Assembly: GCA_032717465.1 (NCBI GenBank) | Contig: CM064669.1 | Span: forward strand, 49,829,343-49,893,342 | Length of the DNA: 64,000 nucleotides | Direction: 5' to 3' | From: Coenobita brevimanus | Lineage: Eukaryota > Arthropoda > Malacostraca > Decapoda > Coenobitidae | Shown here: piece after piece, positions 1 to 10,600 of the stretch | Layout of the letters: each line of letters begins with the position of its first letter | How positions within the stretch are numbered: the stretch's first letter is position 1 | Made by a program: the position numbers and the translations under genes | The notes under the pieces: generated by a model | The model's database searches: none | Told to the model about the DNA's origin: nothing | Seen by the model: only the letters and a program-made list of their open reading frames with translations

Positions 1-690
1 AAGTACCATATGGACCTCACGTGCCATAATGGACCTCAAGTGCCATAATGGACCTAAAATGCCATAATGGACCTCAAGTGCCATAATAGACCTAAAGTGC
101 CATAATAGACCTAAAGTGCCATAATGGACCTAAAGTGCCATAATGGACCTAAAGTGCCATATGGACCTCAAGTGCCATAATGGACCTAAAGTGCCATAAT
201 GGACCTAGTGCCATAATGGACCTGGTGCCATAATGGACCAAGTGCCGTGATGGACCTAAAGTGCCATAATGGACCTAAAGTGCCATAATGGACCTAAAAT
301 GCCATAATGGACCTAAAATGCCATAATGGACCTAAAATGCCATAATGGACCTAAAATGTCATATGGACCTCAAGTGCCGTAATGGACCTCAAGTGCCATA
401 ATGGACCTCAAGTGCCATATGGACCTCAAGTGCCATATGGACCTCGTGCCATAATGGACCTAAAGTGCCATAATGGACCGTAAGTGCCATAATGGACCTC
501 AAGTGCCGTAATGGACCTCAAGTGCCGTAATGGACCTCAAGTGCCGTAATGGACCTCAAGTGCCGTGATGGACCTCAAGTGCCGTGATGGACCTCAAGTG
601 CCGTGATGGACCTAAAGTGCCATAATGGACCTAAAGTGCCATAATGGACCTAAAGTGCTATAATGACCTCAAGTGCCACAACGGACCCGA
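1..690. repeat. 19-bp minisatellite array
   Basis: About 36 head-to-tail copies of a 19-bp unit of the form AGTGCCATAATGGACCTAA. Variants are CTCA for CTAA, CGTAA or CGTGA for CATAA, and some 17-18 bp units. The array runs to the left edge, so its true length is unknown. It decays near 660-690 into unique sequence. No coding potential is seen. Confidence 0.95.
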
Positions 691-1657
691 AGTGATGAAG
701 GAAAATCAGGTTCCTCAGATGGCCTGAACTTCCTGAAATCACCCTAAGTCCCTGAAGTGCCGGGCCTGAATTACCATCTCCAAACATTACATTTACGAAA
801 ACATTAATCACATTGTAGGTGGGGGTTAGACATCCTGCTTACTAAACCCCCTTCACTACTACAGTGTTCTACGCTGAATAAAATCGTCTGGCGGTAGCAA
901 AGATAAAACAAAAATGGCGTCCATCGGGGTGCAAGGCAAAGGGTTTTCATACTTTGGCGTGAGATGGGCGTGCAAGGCATACCGCACCACTCGTGTCAAG
1001 AAAGTACTATAGTCATTCATTCTGTCTGTCTGCCATCCAATCCTTTGCTGCCCCATCAGGGGCGTAGGGGCCCAGGGCCTGGCAGTGTACTCAGGCCAGG
1101 CATTTAAGATGAGTGCTTACACGCTAGTCCCTAAGTGGCATTGTGAATAATAATCCCTAACCAAGACCCTTGCTATAAACCCCCATGGACCACATCTGGT
1201 TGGAACGCATTAATCCACTGGACCACCATGCCTCAATCTGGTTAACCCACCGGTGCCCATGATCCTCTAGGCATTTTCAGAAGTTCATAATGGGGGAAGT
1301 CTCAAGATACGGACCTATATGTGCTTTGCCACTATGGACTGATGGGTGGAGGGCGGTACGCCAAGTACCCTTCATGCAAATCCCACACCTAGGAACCGTG
1401 GGCAATAATGGGTTTAATAGTTACCATCTAACGTAGTAAACGAAGAGTTCCCTGGCGTACCAGAATCATTTGGCTTGCTACTCAGCGTACGAGTAGATGG
1501 TGAGCGCTTACACCCGTGTTGCAGACGTTGTGTTTGCAATGCTCGTGATGAAAGAAACATCCTTGGGGAACTAACAGAAGGGATACGACACAAAAGAACC
1601 CCAGTCAAACGGTCAGAGAGGAAAATAACCCGTTTGCCCTAAACAAGTATATTCCAC
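691..1657. other. Gene-free stretch with one interspersed repeat
   Basis: No gene is recognised. Bases about 1030-1150 hold one copy of a dispersed repeat that starts near CCATCCAATCC and ends near AAGTGGCATT. It recurs at about 11585-11700 (inverted), 44265-44345, 44940-45060 and 56735-56865. Near 870-890 there is a short motif ending AATAAAATCGTCTGG, also seen near 4615 and 16035, which belongs to another dispersed family. Confidence 0.6.
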
Positions 1658-1729
1658 AGGTCCCACCGAGACTCGAACTCGGATTGCTGGATTCAGAGTC
1701 CAGAGTGCTAACCATTACACCATGGGACC
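1658..1729 (-). tRNA. tRNA-Gln (anticodon CTG)
   Basis: A 72-nt cloverleaf on the minus strand. The acceptor stem is GGTCCCA paired with TGGGACC, and the discriminator base is T. The D-arm reads TGTAATGGTTAGCA, the anticodon loop is ACTCTGAAT with CTG, and the T-arm contains GTTCGAGTC. It has no intron. It differs from the tRNA-Gln(TTG) gene 600 bp away at only three positions, one of them the first anticodon base. The nearest TTTT on the transcript side is about 33 nt downstream, farther than for the other tRNAs here. Confidence 0.96.
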
Positions 1730-1904
1730 GACACGCAAATGCCGCAATACCTGTGTAATTAAAGGAAATACACAAACCTAATCACCCTTGACTACCTCGA
1801 TACCAAAACGGAAATGTTAGAATTACCTCCAACAAATACAGGCGCGAAAGATACAGTAGATTCCCTGAGGAGCAAGTTTCCAAATATGGCATAGGACAAA
1901 TCCA

Positions 1905-2257
1905 AACTACGTCATCTTCCACTTATAAACCTTCTCTACAACAGTACAGTATAAAAGATCGTCAACCGTAAGCCAGCAGAACTGCACATGTACACGGAAT
2001 ATGTAATAATTCATGTGCGAACCGACAGTCCTCTGATCTTTAACAGTAACAGCTGGGGTCTGTTAGAACGATGCCCTACCACGTCACCTTCCACTTATAA
2101 ACCTTCAGTACAATACAACAATGAGACAGTTCGTCAACCATTAAGCCAGCGTGATTTCAGAGGAGCTGGGCATGTACACAGGATATGTAATTATTCATAT
2201 ACGAAATGCTGATCCTGTGTCTTTTTTTGACAGTATCAGCTGAAGTCTATTAAAACG
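1905..2257. repeat. Tandem duplication of about 168 bp beside a tRNA
   Basis: Two diverged copies (about 1910-2075 and 2083-2257) share TTCCACTTATAAACCTTC, ACATGTACAC and AACAGTAACAGCTG-like segments. The second copy abuts the 3' end of the tRNA-Gln(TTG) gene. The first has the same flank but no tRNA next to it. This suggests a tandem duplication in which one tRNA was lost, or in which only the 3' flank was copied. Confidence 0.75.
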
Positions 2258-2329
2258 AGGTCCCACCGAGATTCGAACTCGGATCGCTGGATTCAAAGTC
2301 CAGAGTGCTAACCATTACACCATGGGACC
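2258..2329 (-). tRNA. tRNA-Gln (anticodon TTG)
   Basis: A 72-nt cloverleaf on the minus strand with acceptor GGTCCCA/TGGGACC, discriminator T, anticodon loop ACTTTGAAT with TTG, and T-arm GTTCGAATC. No intron. A Pol III terminator (TTTT, plus-strand AAAA at 2252-2255) lies 3 nt after the 3' end, so it is probably transcribed. It is the isoacceptor partner of the CTG gene at 1658-1729, with the same orientation and nearly the same body. Confidence 0.97.
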
Positions 2330-3037
2330 CTATTGACATCATGACGATCACCACACAACATATTATTCTCTACAAAACAATCACCACCTTCCCACGCCCT
2401 AGATATTACAAGGGATAGAGGGTGCTCGAAATTCATGTTCGGCTGGGTGTGGGGTTTGTTTTTGCATGGCGCTGAGGCCCTGGGATCACCTGCCTGCACA
2501 CTAAGCAATATTCCGGTGTTGCCACATCAGCACCAACCACACACGACCAAAACCTTCAACTTAACGAGTACAAGCCATAAGCACCAAGATCAATAAACCT
2601 AAAGATATTTATCTAAACATCTGAATAACAGTACATACGAGGCGCCCAGAAAACAAGAATTTAACAACACAGAAAACCAAATATATATCATGTTCAGTAT
2701 CTACTATATGAAAGTGTTGTTTTGGTGGGTCTAGAGCCCTTCACCTATCCAACAGCCACAAGTGACGCATTCAAGCTAAGTACAGTACATACATCTTCTA
2801 GTGAATTAGTAGCAACAAATGTTTCGTTAGAAGAAAACACTACAGGAGACAAGATGACTTTTACCATCATGGCTTGGCATCGATCCGAGATACACTACAC
2901 AGCCATCCAACAGAGTTACCGGTATTTGTATCAACTGATATTTCTGAGTGCTGATCAGCAGACCTAAACAGATTCAAGGAGCATGTAATCACCATTTAAC
3001 ATTTGTTCCAGGACACTAAAAATACACGACAAAAACC
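2330..3037. other. Gene-free spacer
   Basis: No recognisable coding exon, RNA gene or repeat array lies between the tRNA-Gln and the 7SL gene. Open frames here are short and resemble nothing I know. Confidence 0.5.
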
Positions 3038-3040
3038 AAA

Positions 3041-3341
3041 AGGTAGAGCCAAGTCCGCCTGTATTGGCAAGGCTACTACGGGCCGCCCACTCACGGGCGC
3101 GATCCCACTACTGCTCGACACGGGTGCTTTTGGCTGCTGGGTTTCCCCCCTGGCCCGGTTCACACCTCCTTAGACAACCTGGACGCCCCTGGCTCCCCAA
3201 GGGTGGCCATATTGATGCCGAGCTTAGTGCGGACGCCCACTCAACATGGGGAGTCCCGCAGCAGTGATCCTCACCTCAAGCCGTCCGCTGGCTCAGGCCT
3301 CCGAGTCGCCGGATTACAGGGTTGCGCCACCAACCCCAGCC
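3041..3341 (-). ncRNA. 7SL (signal recognition particle) RNA gene
   Basis: SRP RNA is the scaffold of the particle that targets nascent secretory proteins to the ER. On the minus strand, a segment of about 300 nt follows the metazoan 7SL plan. It starts GGCTGGGGTTGGTGGCGC, continues with TGTAATCC and the paired ACTCGGAGGCC (Alu-domain 5' part), then GTCCGCACTAAG, CTCGGCATCAATATGG, CCTAAGGAGG, GTGAACCGG, GGAAAC and GCAG (the conserved S-domain helix 8 asymmetric loop), and AGTAGTGGGATCGCGCC. A TTTT terminator follows at 3038-3041. The length matches the usual ~300 nt. An AT-rich TATA-like stretch (plus-strand CTAAATTTAAATTAA, 3361-3375) lies about 20-34 bp upstream, as in arthropod Pol III promoters. 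This looks like an intact gene rather than a retrocopy, since no poly-A tail or truncation is seen. The exact 5' base is uncertain by a few nt. Confidence 0.92.
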
Positions 3342-3360
3342 GACAGGAGACCGCTCGGAA

Positions 3361-3375
3361 CTAAATTTAAATTAA
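3361..3375 (-). promoter_or_regulatory. TATA-like element upstream of 7SL
   Basis: A 15-bp A/T-only block sits at about -20 to -34 relative to the inferred 7SL start. Arthropod 7SL and U6 genes use external promoters with a TATA box near -30, so position and composition fit. No proximal sequence element could be defined by eye. Confidence 0.4.
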
Positions 3376-3389
3376 CACGTAAACCAGAG

Positions 3390-3545
3390 GAACGCCTTCA
3401 GGTGGTGGCAGTGGTATGACCTCAGTCCCTCCCTATCCCCCAAAACAGGCTGGTGAACTGCAGAAGAAGGGGAGTTTGGCAAACTGTCCACCGGATATAC
3501 GTTCCGATAAGCCTGGGGTTGCAATTACTACTACTACCATTCCCA
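3390..3545 (+). repeat. SINE-like dispersed repeat fragment
   Basis: It contains GGAACGCCTTCAGGTGGTGGCA and then CTGGTGAACTGCAGAAG, resembling the repeats at 4053-4275 and 11300-11520 that begin GACGCCTTCACGGGGTGGCA. It ends in ACTACTACTACCA. The family is inferred from within-window recurrence only. Confidence 0.45.
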
Positions 3546-4052
3546 GTCCTTTCTTCCTTTAAATGTATTTCCGTAAAAGTTATGAAATATACTAGGGAAA
3601 ATCTAATCTCAAATACGAATTAACAGGCCTGTGGATGACATCAAGGTATAGAGACATCGACTTGGAAAACTTGGCGTCCTTAAATTTGTGCCTGCTGGTT
3701 GATCTTGACATCATCCAGGGTCTAAAACTGATACTGGTGGGGGAAAGAAACATTAATTTGTCCTGGTGTTTTGAGATACCTGGCCAGAAAAATGACAAGC
3801 AAACGAATAATACGTTCTTGAAAATACGGTAGGCCCGTAAACTGTTAACGTCGTGTTTTTTTTCTTATTTATTTATTAATTTATTCATTATAGAATCAGC
3901 CCTCGATTACGTCACTTTTTTAAATTCCCCATTAAATTACAGACATATCGCTACTACAAATTTCAATGATACCTACAGGAGAAAGCTGATCTCTCTCTTC
4001 CTCTTATTTACGGTATTAAATTCATGGGAAAAAAATTGCGATTATTCAGAAT

Positions 4053-4275
4053 TTAATTATCCACGTCTGCGAGGACGCCTTCACGGGGTGGCACTGACAA
4101 AACCGGGCGGCTCCTGAACTGCCTGGTTATACAGACGTTTCTCAGCAACCTCCCAATCCCCTGAAAGGAGAAGGGTGGACTCCAGAAGGGCATCGTAAGC
4201 CTGCAGTCCACTGGGTCCACATTTCTGACCAGCATGGGGCCACGACAACAACAGCAACAACAACAACGACAACTT
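4053..4275 (-). repeat. Dispersed SINE-like repeat with CAA/TTG tail
   Basis: One end reads GACGCCTTCACGGGGTGGCA. The other contains GCAGTCCACTGGGTCCACAT followed by a (CAA)n tract near 4247-4270. Copies of the second half occur on the plus strand near 34880-34985, 47480-47600 and 63225-63295, each near CAGTGGACTGCA or a close variant. A simple-repeat tail with a conserved body suggests a SINE or a LINE 3' end. Confidence 0.55.
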
Positions 4276-4333
4276 CATTTCGGGATCAAGGAAATTTTCA
4301 GAATATATTTGAGGGAAGTCGTATTTATGGTGA

Positions 4334-4337
<4 letters not shown>

Positions 4338-4373
<36 letters not shown>
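4338..4373. repeat. Poly(T) tract
   Basis: An uninterrupted run of 36 T. It could be the tail of a minus-strand retrocopy, but no parent sequence is recognised beside it. Confidence 0.9.
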
Positions 4374-4377
<4 letters not shown>

Positions 4378-4919
4378 GCGAAATCTCCATAACGTTAAAC
4401 TAATATCCGAGAACGACCTGTTTTTCCAGCTGTGTCCATTTAAAATTCCCTCTAATTTGACAGCGAAGTGTTTGTGACTGAGTGAAGACAAACGAATAAA
4501 CCATCCATTAATCTACACAACTTCAAGCTTAGACGGGGTATATATAAACAAAGAGCATGTTCGAGGTCAGTATCTTTAGTGTCGCACCACGCTACTGTGA
4601 CACATTCTTAGCTGGATAAAATCGTCTGGAGTTTGCTGAAATGGAATATCAATAAATGTCCAAAGTCCACACCATGAGAGACAAATTTCAGTTCCTTTTG
4701 CAATATTCATCCACGACACCCAATCTCCCTTACAGAAACACCGTGTAAATATGACGATACTAACTACTTCGTCAAGACAGAAGACAATAAAAGCTCTGGC
4801 GAACGAACCTAAGAGGACTCAGTTTGGCACAGTTTTACATGATCACATTCAAACAGGTAAAAATATAAGATACATAAAAACCTACCCATGAATATAAGAA
4901 GCGGGGGAAGGGGAAGGGG

Positions 4920-5960
4920 GTAAAACTTGCCAACCTGCCGTCAAATGAGCGCCACACCGACCCTCCAGAGTAAGAATGTGTGGGCTTACGGAAACAATAC
5001 AAGCAAGGAATTAACAAGGAAGCAGCACATCACACGCCGCCTCCCAAAATTTGTATCGCCGGAGAACCGTAAACGATATTACAGAAAAAAAGGTCGAACG
5101 GTGACGTGCACAGAACTAGGCAACAAATTAACGCCTTATCGACCTTCCTGACGAAGAATGCGTGGACCCAGTGAAGTAATACAGGTATGGAATGATCTTG
5201 CAAGCAGTACACCACACGCTGCCGCCCAAAGGTAAACGGCCGGGGAGAGAGAAAAAAAATTGCTAAGAGGAGACGTAGATATAACTTGCATCAACTGAGA
5301 GGCGTAACGATCTCCCAGGGATGGGATGCTGGGCCGAGTGAAGCAATACAGGGAAAGGCTGGTCTTGCATGCAGTACACTTGACGCTGTTGGTCAGTGTT
5401 TATCACCAGGTAACCAGCAAATGGTAAACGAAATTCCTAAAGGGCGACCTGAATGAAACCTGCCCTCAAATAAGCACCGTACTGACCCCTCAAGCCAGGA
5501 ATTTATCAACTCAGTGAAGCTAATACAGGAGGCAATGACTGGCAAGCACAGGACCACACGCCGCCGGCCAAAATTTATCACCATTCAACAGTACATGAAA
5601 AAAACAAATCCGAGAGGTAACCTGGATAAAACTAGCCAACACATGAAGGCTGTATCGATCCTCCAGGGCAGGCATTATCAGGCTGGTGAGGCCATAGAGG
5701 CTGCAATGACTGGCAAGCATCAGACTACACGCCTCCGGTCAAAATTTATCACCATGCAACCATAACTGAAAAAAAAAAAGGGGGGGGGGGGGGAAGAGAG
5801 GAATGAATCTGCAGCGACCTGGATAAAACTCGGCAACAAATGAGCGCCGTATCGATCCTCCCGGGCAGGCATGATCAGGCCAGTGAGGCAATGGGTGCAG
5901 CAATGACTGTGACATGCATTAGTCCAGACGCCTGCGGCCAAAGTTTATCACCAGGTAAGC
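4920..5960. repeat. Degenerate ~178-bp tandem repeat, about six copies
   Basis: Corresponding landmarks such as GAGCGCCGTATCGATCCTCC and looser versions occur near 4951, 5123, 5300, 5475, 5645 and 5840, a spacing of about 170-195 bp. Each unit also carries a GCAATGACTGGCAAGCA-like block, an ACGCCG(C/G)CC block and AAATTTATCACCA. The last unit ends just before tRNA-Ile(TAT). Open frames across the array are repeat artefacts. Confidence 0.8.
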
Positions 5961-5982
5961 GGTAAAGGTCCAACAAAATTGC

Positions 5983-6077
5983 TGCCCCTGGTGAGGCTCG
6001 AACTCACAACCCCGGCATGGCTTAGCAGCGTACACTGTCTATAAGTACCGTGCGCTAACCGATTGCGCCACAGGGGC
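5983..6077 (-). tRNA. tRNA-Ile (anticodon TAT) with intron
   Basis: Minus strand, 95 nt including an intron. Acceptor GCCCCTG pairs with CAGGGGC, and the discriminator is A. The D-arm is GCGCAATCGGTTAGCGC, the anticodon loop is CTTATA followed by the intron, and the T-arm contains GTTGTGAGTTCGAGCCTCAC. An intron of about 21 nt (GACAGTGTACGCTGCTAAGCC) lies after position 37; removing it gives a 74-nt tRNA. Introns in tRNA-Ile(TAT) are known in animals. A TTTT terminator follows within 8 nt (plus-strand AAAA near 5976-5979). Confidence 0.96.
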
Positions 6078-6279
6078 ATAGCGCTCCCCGGCGTCCGTAC
6101 GGCCAAAACGATGCACTCCACTATGACACGCGAACGCAAGCCTATGAAAACTCACCCCTCTCCCTGTTGCACAAATTTCAGACTTGGTGATAATGCACAA
6201 CGGTGCTTAAATGACGGGGCTCAAAATGTGACAGGCACAGGAGAACGCTTTCACTCAGGTGTATGGTGGAAAACCTAGC

Positions 6280-6456
6280 CAACTCACACTTGTCTTCCAC
6301 ATCCTCGACTCAAAGAAGTGTTTTGATCGTACACCTGATGGGAGAATGAGGGGAGGAAGACCTACAGCAATATGGTATAATAAATTGGATGGTACAAGAG
6401 GCACGGCGGCTTCAATAGGTAAGAGAATGAAGATGAATGAGGCAAAGTCTGAATGA
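6280..6456 (+). pseudogene. Possible reverse-transcriptase C-terminal remnant
   Basis: The plus frame contains RMRGGRPTAIWYNKLDG. Non-LTR retrotransposons often end in a similar G-R-P-x-x-x-W-x-D pattern. The fragment is about 50 codons and has no recognisable catalytic motif, so the call is tentative. Confidence 0.25.
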
Positions 6457-6517
6457 ACTATTGTCGCCGTAGGTACCCTATAGTATACGGTATGAACTGT
6501 AGGTACAGCCGTCTGGC

Positions 6518-6597
<80 letters not shown>
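6518..6597. repeat. (AT)n microsatellite
   Basis: About 39 uninterrupted AT dinucleotides. Confidence 0.97.
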
Positions 6598-6599
<2 letters not shown>

Positions 6600-6600
<1 letters not shown>

Positions 6601-7880
6601 TATATAGCAGAGGGAGATAATTAATAATGTTTTATGATGTATACGAGTACATGCTACAGTACATATTAAATCTACATTAACCTATTTAGCTATGTATCTA
6701 TGTAGTTATCTATTAAGGATGGCCGTACATAGAGCACTTAACACTATCCAAGCTCTAAGGTACCAATGTATCTAACTGTCCTGTCCAGGACAGCCGTGAC
6801 TAACGGTCCCCAACACTATACAAGATCTGATGTACTGTACAGTAAAATATGCATTTAGGCCTTGAAATGATCCACCCCTTCACCCCGAGAACGTCTTCTG
6901 TATTTGTTCTTGCTATCACCTGAAAATCTAATTCCACTTCCGAGAAACCCTGAGTAGAGAGGGAGTCAAAGCTGTATTTAACTCATTCGTTCTGAAAAAC
7001 CTCTCCAAAGAGCCATAAAATCATAAGATAGCAAAAATAAATCAATACACTGTCAGCATTTCCGCACAGCACAAGTACACTAATATACATCTGAGCGAAT
7101 TGCCATGATGACTAAGGAACAAAGGACACAGGATTCCAAAATTTGCGGTTGTATGGACTGACCTCTAACCCCCCAAAAAACTTTTCATAAAACCTGAATC
7201 CCCCAAACGAACAACTGTGCCAAGTATGAAACGAATTGGCGATGAAATGAATAAACAGAACCAATATGAATAAATGTGCCATAGGAAGGAAGGATGGAAA
7301 ATGAAAGGGTGGAAAGAAGAAAAAAGAAAACAAGAAAAGTCAGCAAGTAACGAAGGAAGGAACAAGTGAACGAACGAAGGAACGAACGAAGGAAAAGAAA
7401 AATACGTGCGTAAGGAAGGAAGAACAACTGAGGAAAAACTATTGGTCTCCACCATAGCGTGGAGACCCAGGAATACGTTCCCAGGTTGATGGAGTCAAAT
7501 TCTCCAATCACTACTCTTCTTCCATGGAACCTTCCCTTCACTCCCTCTGAAGCTCTAACTACTTCACTCTTAAATAATAATAATAATAATAATAAAATAC
7601 ACTCCAATCCCCTCCCTTCATTTCTGTTGTTCGTGACTACTGGCAAACTTGCAATGGCCATCTCAACACTGTATTCTCAGCATCCTACCTACTACCCCTA
7701 ACATTCCAGTCCATCTACCAAGGTCATCTACTGTGGGTATCTAGGTGGCCTTAATCCCCTCCACTCTACCCAGCTCACCCTCCTCCTACCCTCCCTCCTC
7801 CTCGCCTCTCTAACAATCTTCCCAAGACTCAATGCCAATGACTTCCCTCATACAATAACCTTACCACTCACCACTAACTT
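6600..7880. other. Gene-free stretch, partly purine-rich
   Basis: No gene recognised. Bases about 7262-7430 are strongly purine-biased on the plus strand (GAAGGAA-type repeats). Bases 7578-7594 are (AAT)n. The long minus-strand frame here (Phe/Ser/Leu-rich) is produced by that bias. Confidence 0.6.
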
Positions 7881-7884
7881 TGTA

Positions 7885-8140
7885 CATCCCATCCCCTCCC
7901 CCATTTTTCATTCTCCACACGTCCCATCCTATCCCCCCTCCCATTTCTCATTCCCCCACATCCTATCCCCCTCTCCCACTTTTCACTCCACCACATTCCA
8001 TCCCACCCCCTCCCCCATTTTTCATTCTCCACACGTCCCATCCTATTCCCCCTCCCATTTCTCATTCCCCCACATCCTATCCCCCTCTCCCACTTTTCAC
8101 TTCACCACATTCCATCCCATCCCCCTCTCCCACCCATTTT
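7885..8140. repeat. Pyrimidine-rich tandem repeat, ~114-bp period
   Basis: CATTTTTCATTCTCCACACG occurs at about 7903 and again about 114 bp later, with the intervening CCCCACATCCTATCCCC and CACTTTTCACT blocks also repeated. There are about two and a quarter copies. Overlapping open frames rich in Pro/His or Arg/Gly are not genes. Confidence 0.85.
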
Positions 8141-8849
8141 TTCCTTCTCCTACCTTGACTAGTCTACCTACGGCATCCAGCTTCATAGCAACCTCTATGT
8201 CCCACCTCCTACGTCCATCCCACCCATGCTTCTCCAACCATCCCACCCATTCCTTTCCACGCATCCCACCCATTTTTTATCCCATGCGGCGAATATCATA
8301 CAAGCGACTGCCACTGCCTCAGTTACCAAACCACCTTCACCGCCCATATCCACATGCTATACTGTCCCCATCACACCCTGCCACCCACCAACTAGCATCC
8401 CACCCCACACACTCGTCTCCACTCACCCCAACCCTCAATAGAATCAGTCCCACGGGCCTAACCTAAATTAACTCTCACATCGCAAACACTAGCCACTGAA
8501 CAGACAACACGAGTGACCTGACCTGGGTGTACGCGTGAGTGACCTGACTAGGCTGCACGCGTGACCTGGATCGATCAAAAGTATACCGACCTAACAAGTC
8601 TGTGGATTTTATGTGCCCTGAAAGTATCTAACCCTGTATGACATAAAAGTCCTGAACTGATCTTAGTCTAAACATTAAGCTACTAACCTAACCAGAATGA
8701 TACCAAGCTGATGGGAATGGATGTCGCTGGATCTCGGCTGGCCTAATTGGGTTTGCCTATACCACTTCTACGCTAACTTGGCCTAAAATCAATCTCTCTT
8801 CACCATGAATGCTCACTTGCAACAATGGATTTTCACTCTAATATAAAGC

Positions 8850-8965
8850 TGGTCACGAAAAAGCGCTATGGGAAGGATGTTGAGTTGTAGTATTATCTGA
8901 TTATGCTATGAGCTGTGAAATTAGTTGCGAAAGGACGAAAATCTGGGCCAAGTTGAGGTAAAAAG
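8850..8965 (+). repeat. Dispersed repeat (AAATCTGGGCCAAGTT family)
   Basis: Contains AGCGCTATGGGAAGGATGTT, then GGACGAAAATCTGGGCCAAG. Related copies lie near 12000-12125 (+), 17925-17995 (-), 42870-43000 (+) and 49400-49490 (+). No coding capacity is seen. The family is defined only by recurrence in this window. Confidence 0.65.
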
Positions 8966-9063
8966 AGTATAGTTATCACGTCCCCCCAAAAAGGGAAAAA
9001 TGAAAAATTAAGCCAAGTTTGAAAATAACTGGTGAAGAAATAAAGGAACAGCACCAAACTGAA

Positions 9064-9185
9064 AAAATATTTAAAGGAAGGAAGGAAGGAAAGAAAGAAG
9101 GAAGGAAGGAAAAGAGAAGGAGAGGAAAGGAAAAGAAAAAGAAGGAATGGAAAGGAAAGGAAAGGAGAGGGAAGGACAGGAAGGA
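9064..9185. repeat. (GGAA)n-type polypurine tract
   Basis: About 120 bp of almost pure purine on the plus strand, GGAAGGAAGGAAAGAAAG-like. Such tracts can form triplex DNA. The Lys/Arg/Glu-rich open frame across it is an artefact. Confidence 0.9.
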
Positions 9186-9460
9186 GCTGAGTGACTCTAA
9201 ATGGACGTAACCTGACCTCGGCTGAACCTAAATCACGTGAAATGACCTAACATGACATGGAAGGACCTAACTGTACCTGGACCGCCCAGTACTAACATAA
9301 AAGGCTCGTATATTTTTTTTTTTTTTTTACAACAGAACAGAGGAAGGAAAAACAAATGAATAAGAAAATAATTACCAAACTGGATGTGATATGAGGCTAG
9401 TCGGGCAAGAGGAGGCTCTGATGAATCCGAATGGGGTTAACTATCTATCTATCTATTGCT

Positions 9461-9690
9461 GAATGGAACAACGGTAACAGCACGAATGGCCCTCAATGGA
9501 ACAACGGTAGCAGCACGAATGGCCCTGAATGGAACAACGGTAGCAGCACGAATGGCCCTGAATGGAACAACGGTAGCAGCACGAATGGCCCTGAATGGAA
9601 CAACGGTAGCAGCACGAATGGCCCTGAATGGAACAACGGTAACAGCAAGAACAGCACTGAATGGAACAACGGTATGGATGGACCTGAACT
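9461..9690. repeat. 33-bp minisatellite, about seven copies
   Basis: The unit contains AATGGAACAACGGTAGCAGC followed by ACGAATGGCCCTG. The middle five copies are almost identical, the outer ones diverged. Because 33 is a multiple of 3, several frames stay open on both strands. No start context or homologous family supports translation. Confidence 0.93.
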
Positions 9691-10049
9691 AAGCTGACTG
9701 ACCATAAATAAATGTAATGGATTCGAGTGGATCTAAATAACCCAAAGGGACCTAACATGACCAACATTACCCTAAGCTGACCTGAAATTACTTTAACAGG
9801 GCTAACAGATTTCTCAATTGAAGATGTTGGACAATAATATATTTTTATCCTTCAGCAAAAGGACTATATATTTTTCCTTTCTTGTGGTAACCAACAGACC
9901 ATTTTATCCAGCTGAAAAGGAATTCTCTTATATTCAAAGTGCGGTGACCATCTTCATTAAACCCATTTAAAAGAGGACAGTCCTTTTCAAAATATATACT
10001 AGCAATCAATCCACAATTTCATTCAGCTTAACTAAGACTGGCTTTGATC

Positions 10050-10580
10050 CCTGAAAGCCTTAAGAATTTTATGCCTGAATTCAGTACACGTCGTAACGAT
10101 ATTATACACAAAGATATCGATATTATAAAGTATCGTTATTACACACACTTCCCACCTATTTTTATGCAGGTAACTTTAATGAGAAACCACTAACTTACTT
10201 CCTTTGCAGGGGACGGCTTCAGTGAGGGGCTGTAAATGCTTCTCTCTTTCTTAAAATTCTATGCCTCAATTCTCTATACCTCAAAACGATATTACACACA
10301 AAGATATCGACATATTACACACATCTTCCACCTATCGTATGCAGGTAAATCTTTACAAGAAAACATTAACGTACTTCCTTTCCACGGGACGGCTTCAGTG
10401 AGGGGCTTCTCCGCTTCTTAAAATTCTGTCTCAAATCTCTACACCTCATAACATTACACACAAAGATATCGCTATTACACACACTTTCCACCTATTTTAT
10501 GCAGGTAGCTCTTATAAAAAAAAAAACTATTACCCTACTTTCTTTGCACGAGACGGGTTCAGGCAGCGATTCTATACGTC
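10050..10580. repeat. Three tandem copies (~160-190 bp) upstream of tRNA-Val
   Basis: ACACACAAAGATATCG recurs at about 10105, 10295 and 10455, each followed by TTCCACCTAT..ATGCAGGTA and a GGACGGCTTCAGTGAGGGG-like block. The third copy ends about 25 bp before tRNA-Val. These units flank a Pol III gene and are not coding. Confidence 0.85.
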
Positions 10581-10600
10581 TTTCCTCCCTTTCCTACCAA

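Noticed and set aside
1..690. CRISPR-like regular repeats
   Set aside because: Units are directly adjacent with no unique spacers, and the genome is eukaryotic; it is a minisatellite.
7165..7661. 158-codon Phe/Ser/Leu-rich minus frame that looks membrane-like
   Set aside because: Arises from a purine-rich tract and an (AAT)n microsatellite; no family resemblance.
9431..9767. Several long open frames (Asn/Gly/Ser-rich plus, Cys/Tyr-rich minus)
   Set aside because: All are generated by a 33-bp tandem repeat whose length is divisible by 3; frames are open on both strands at once.
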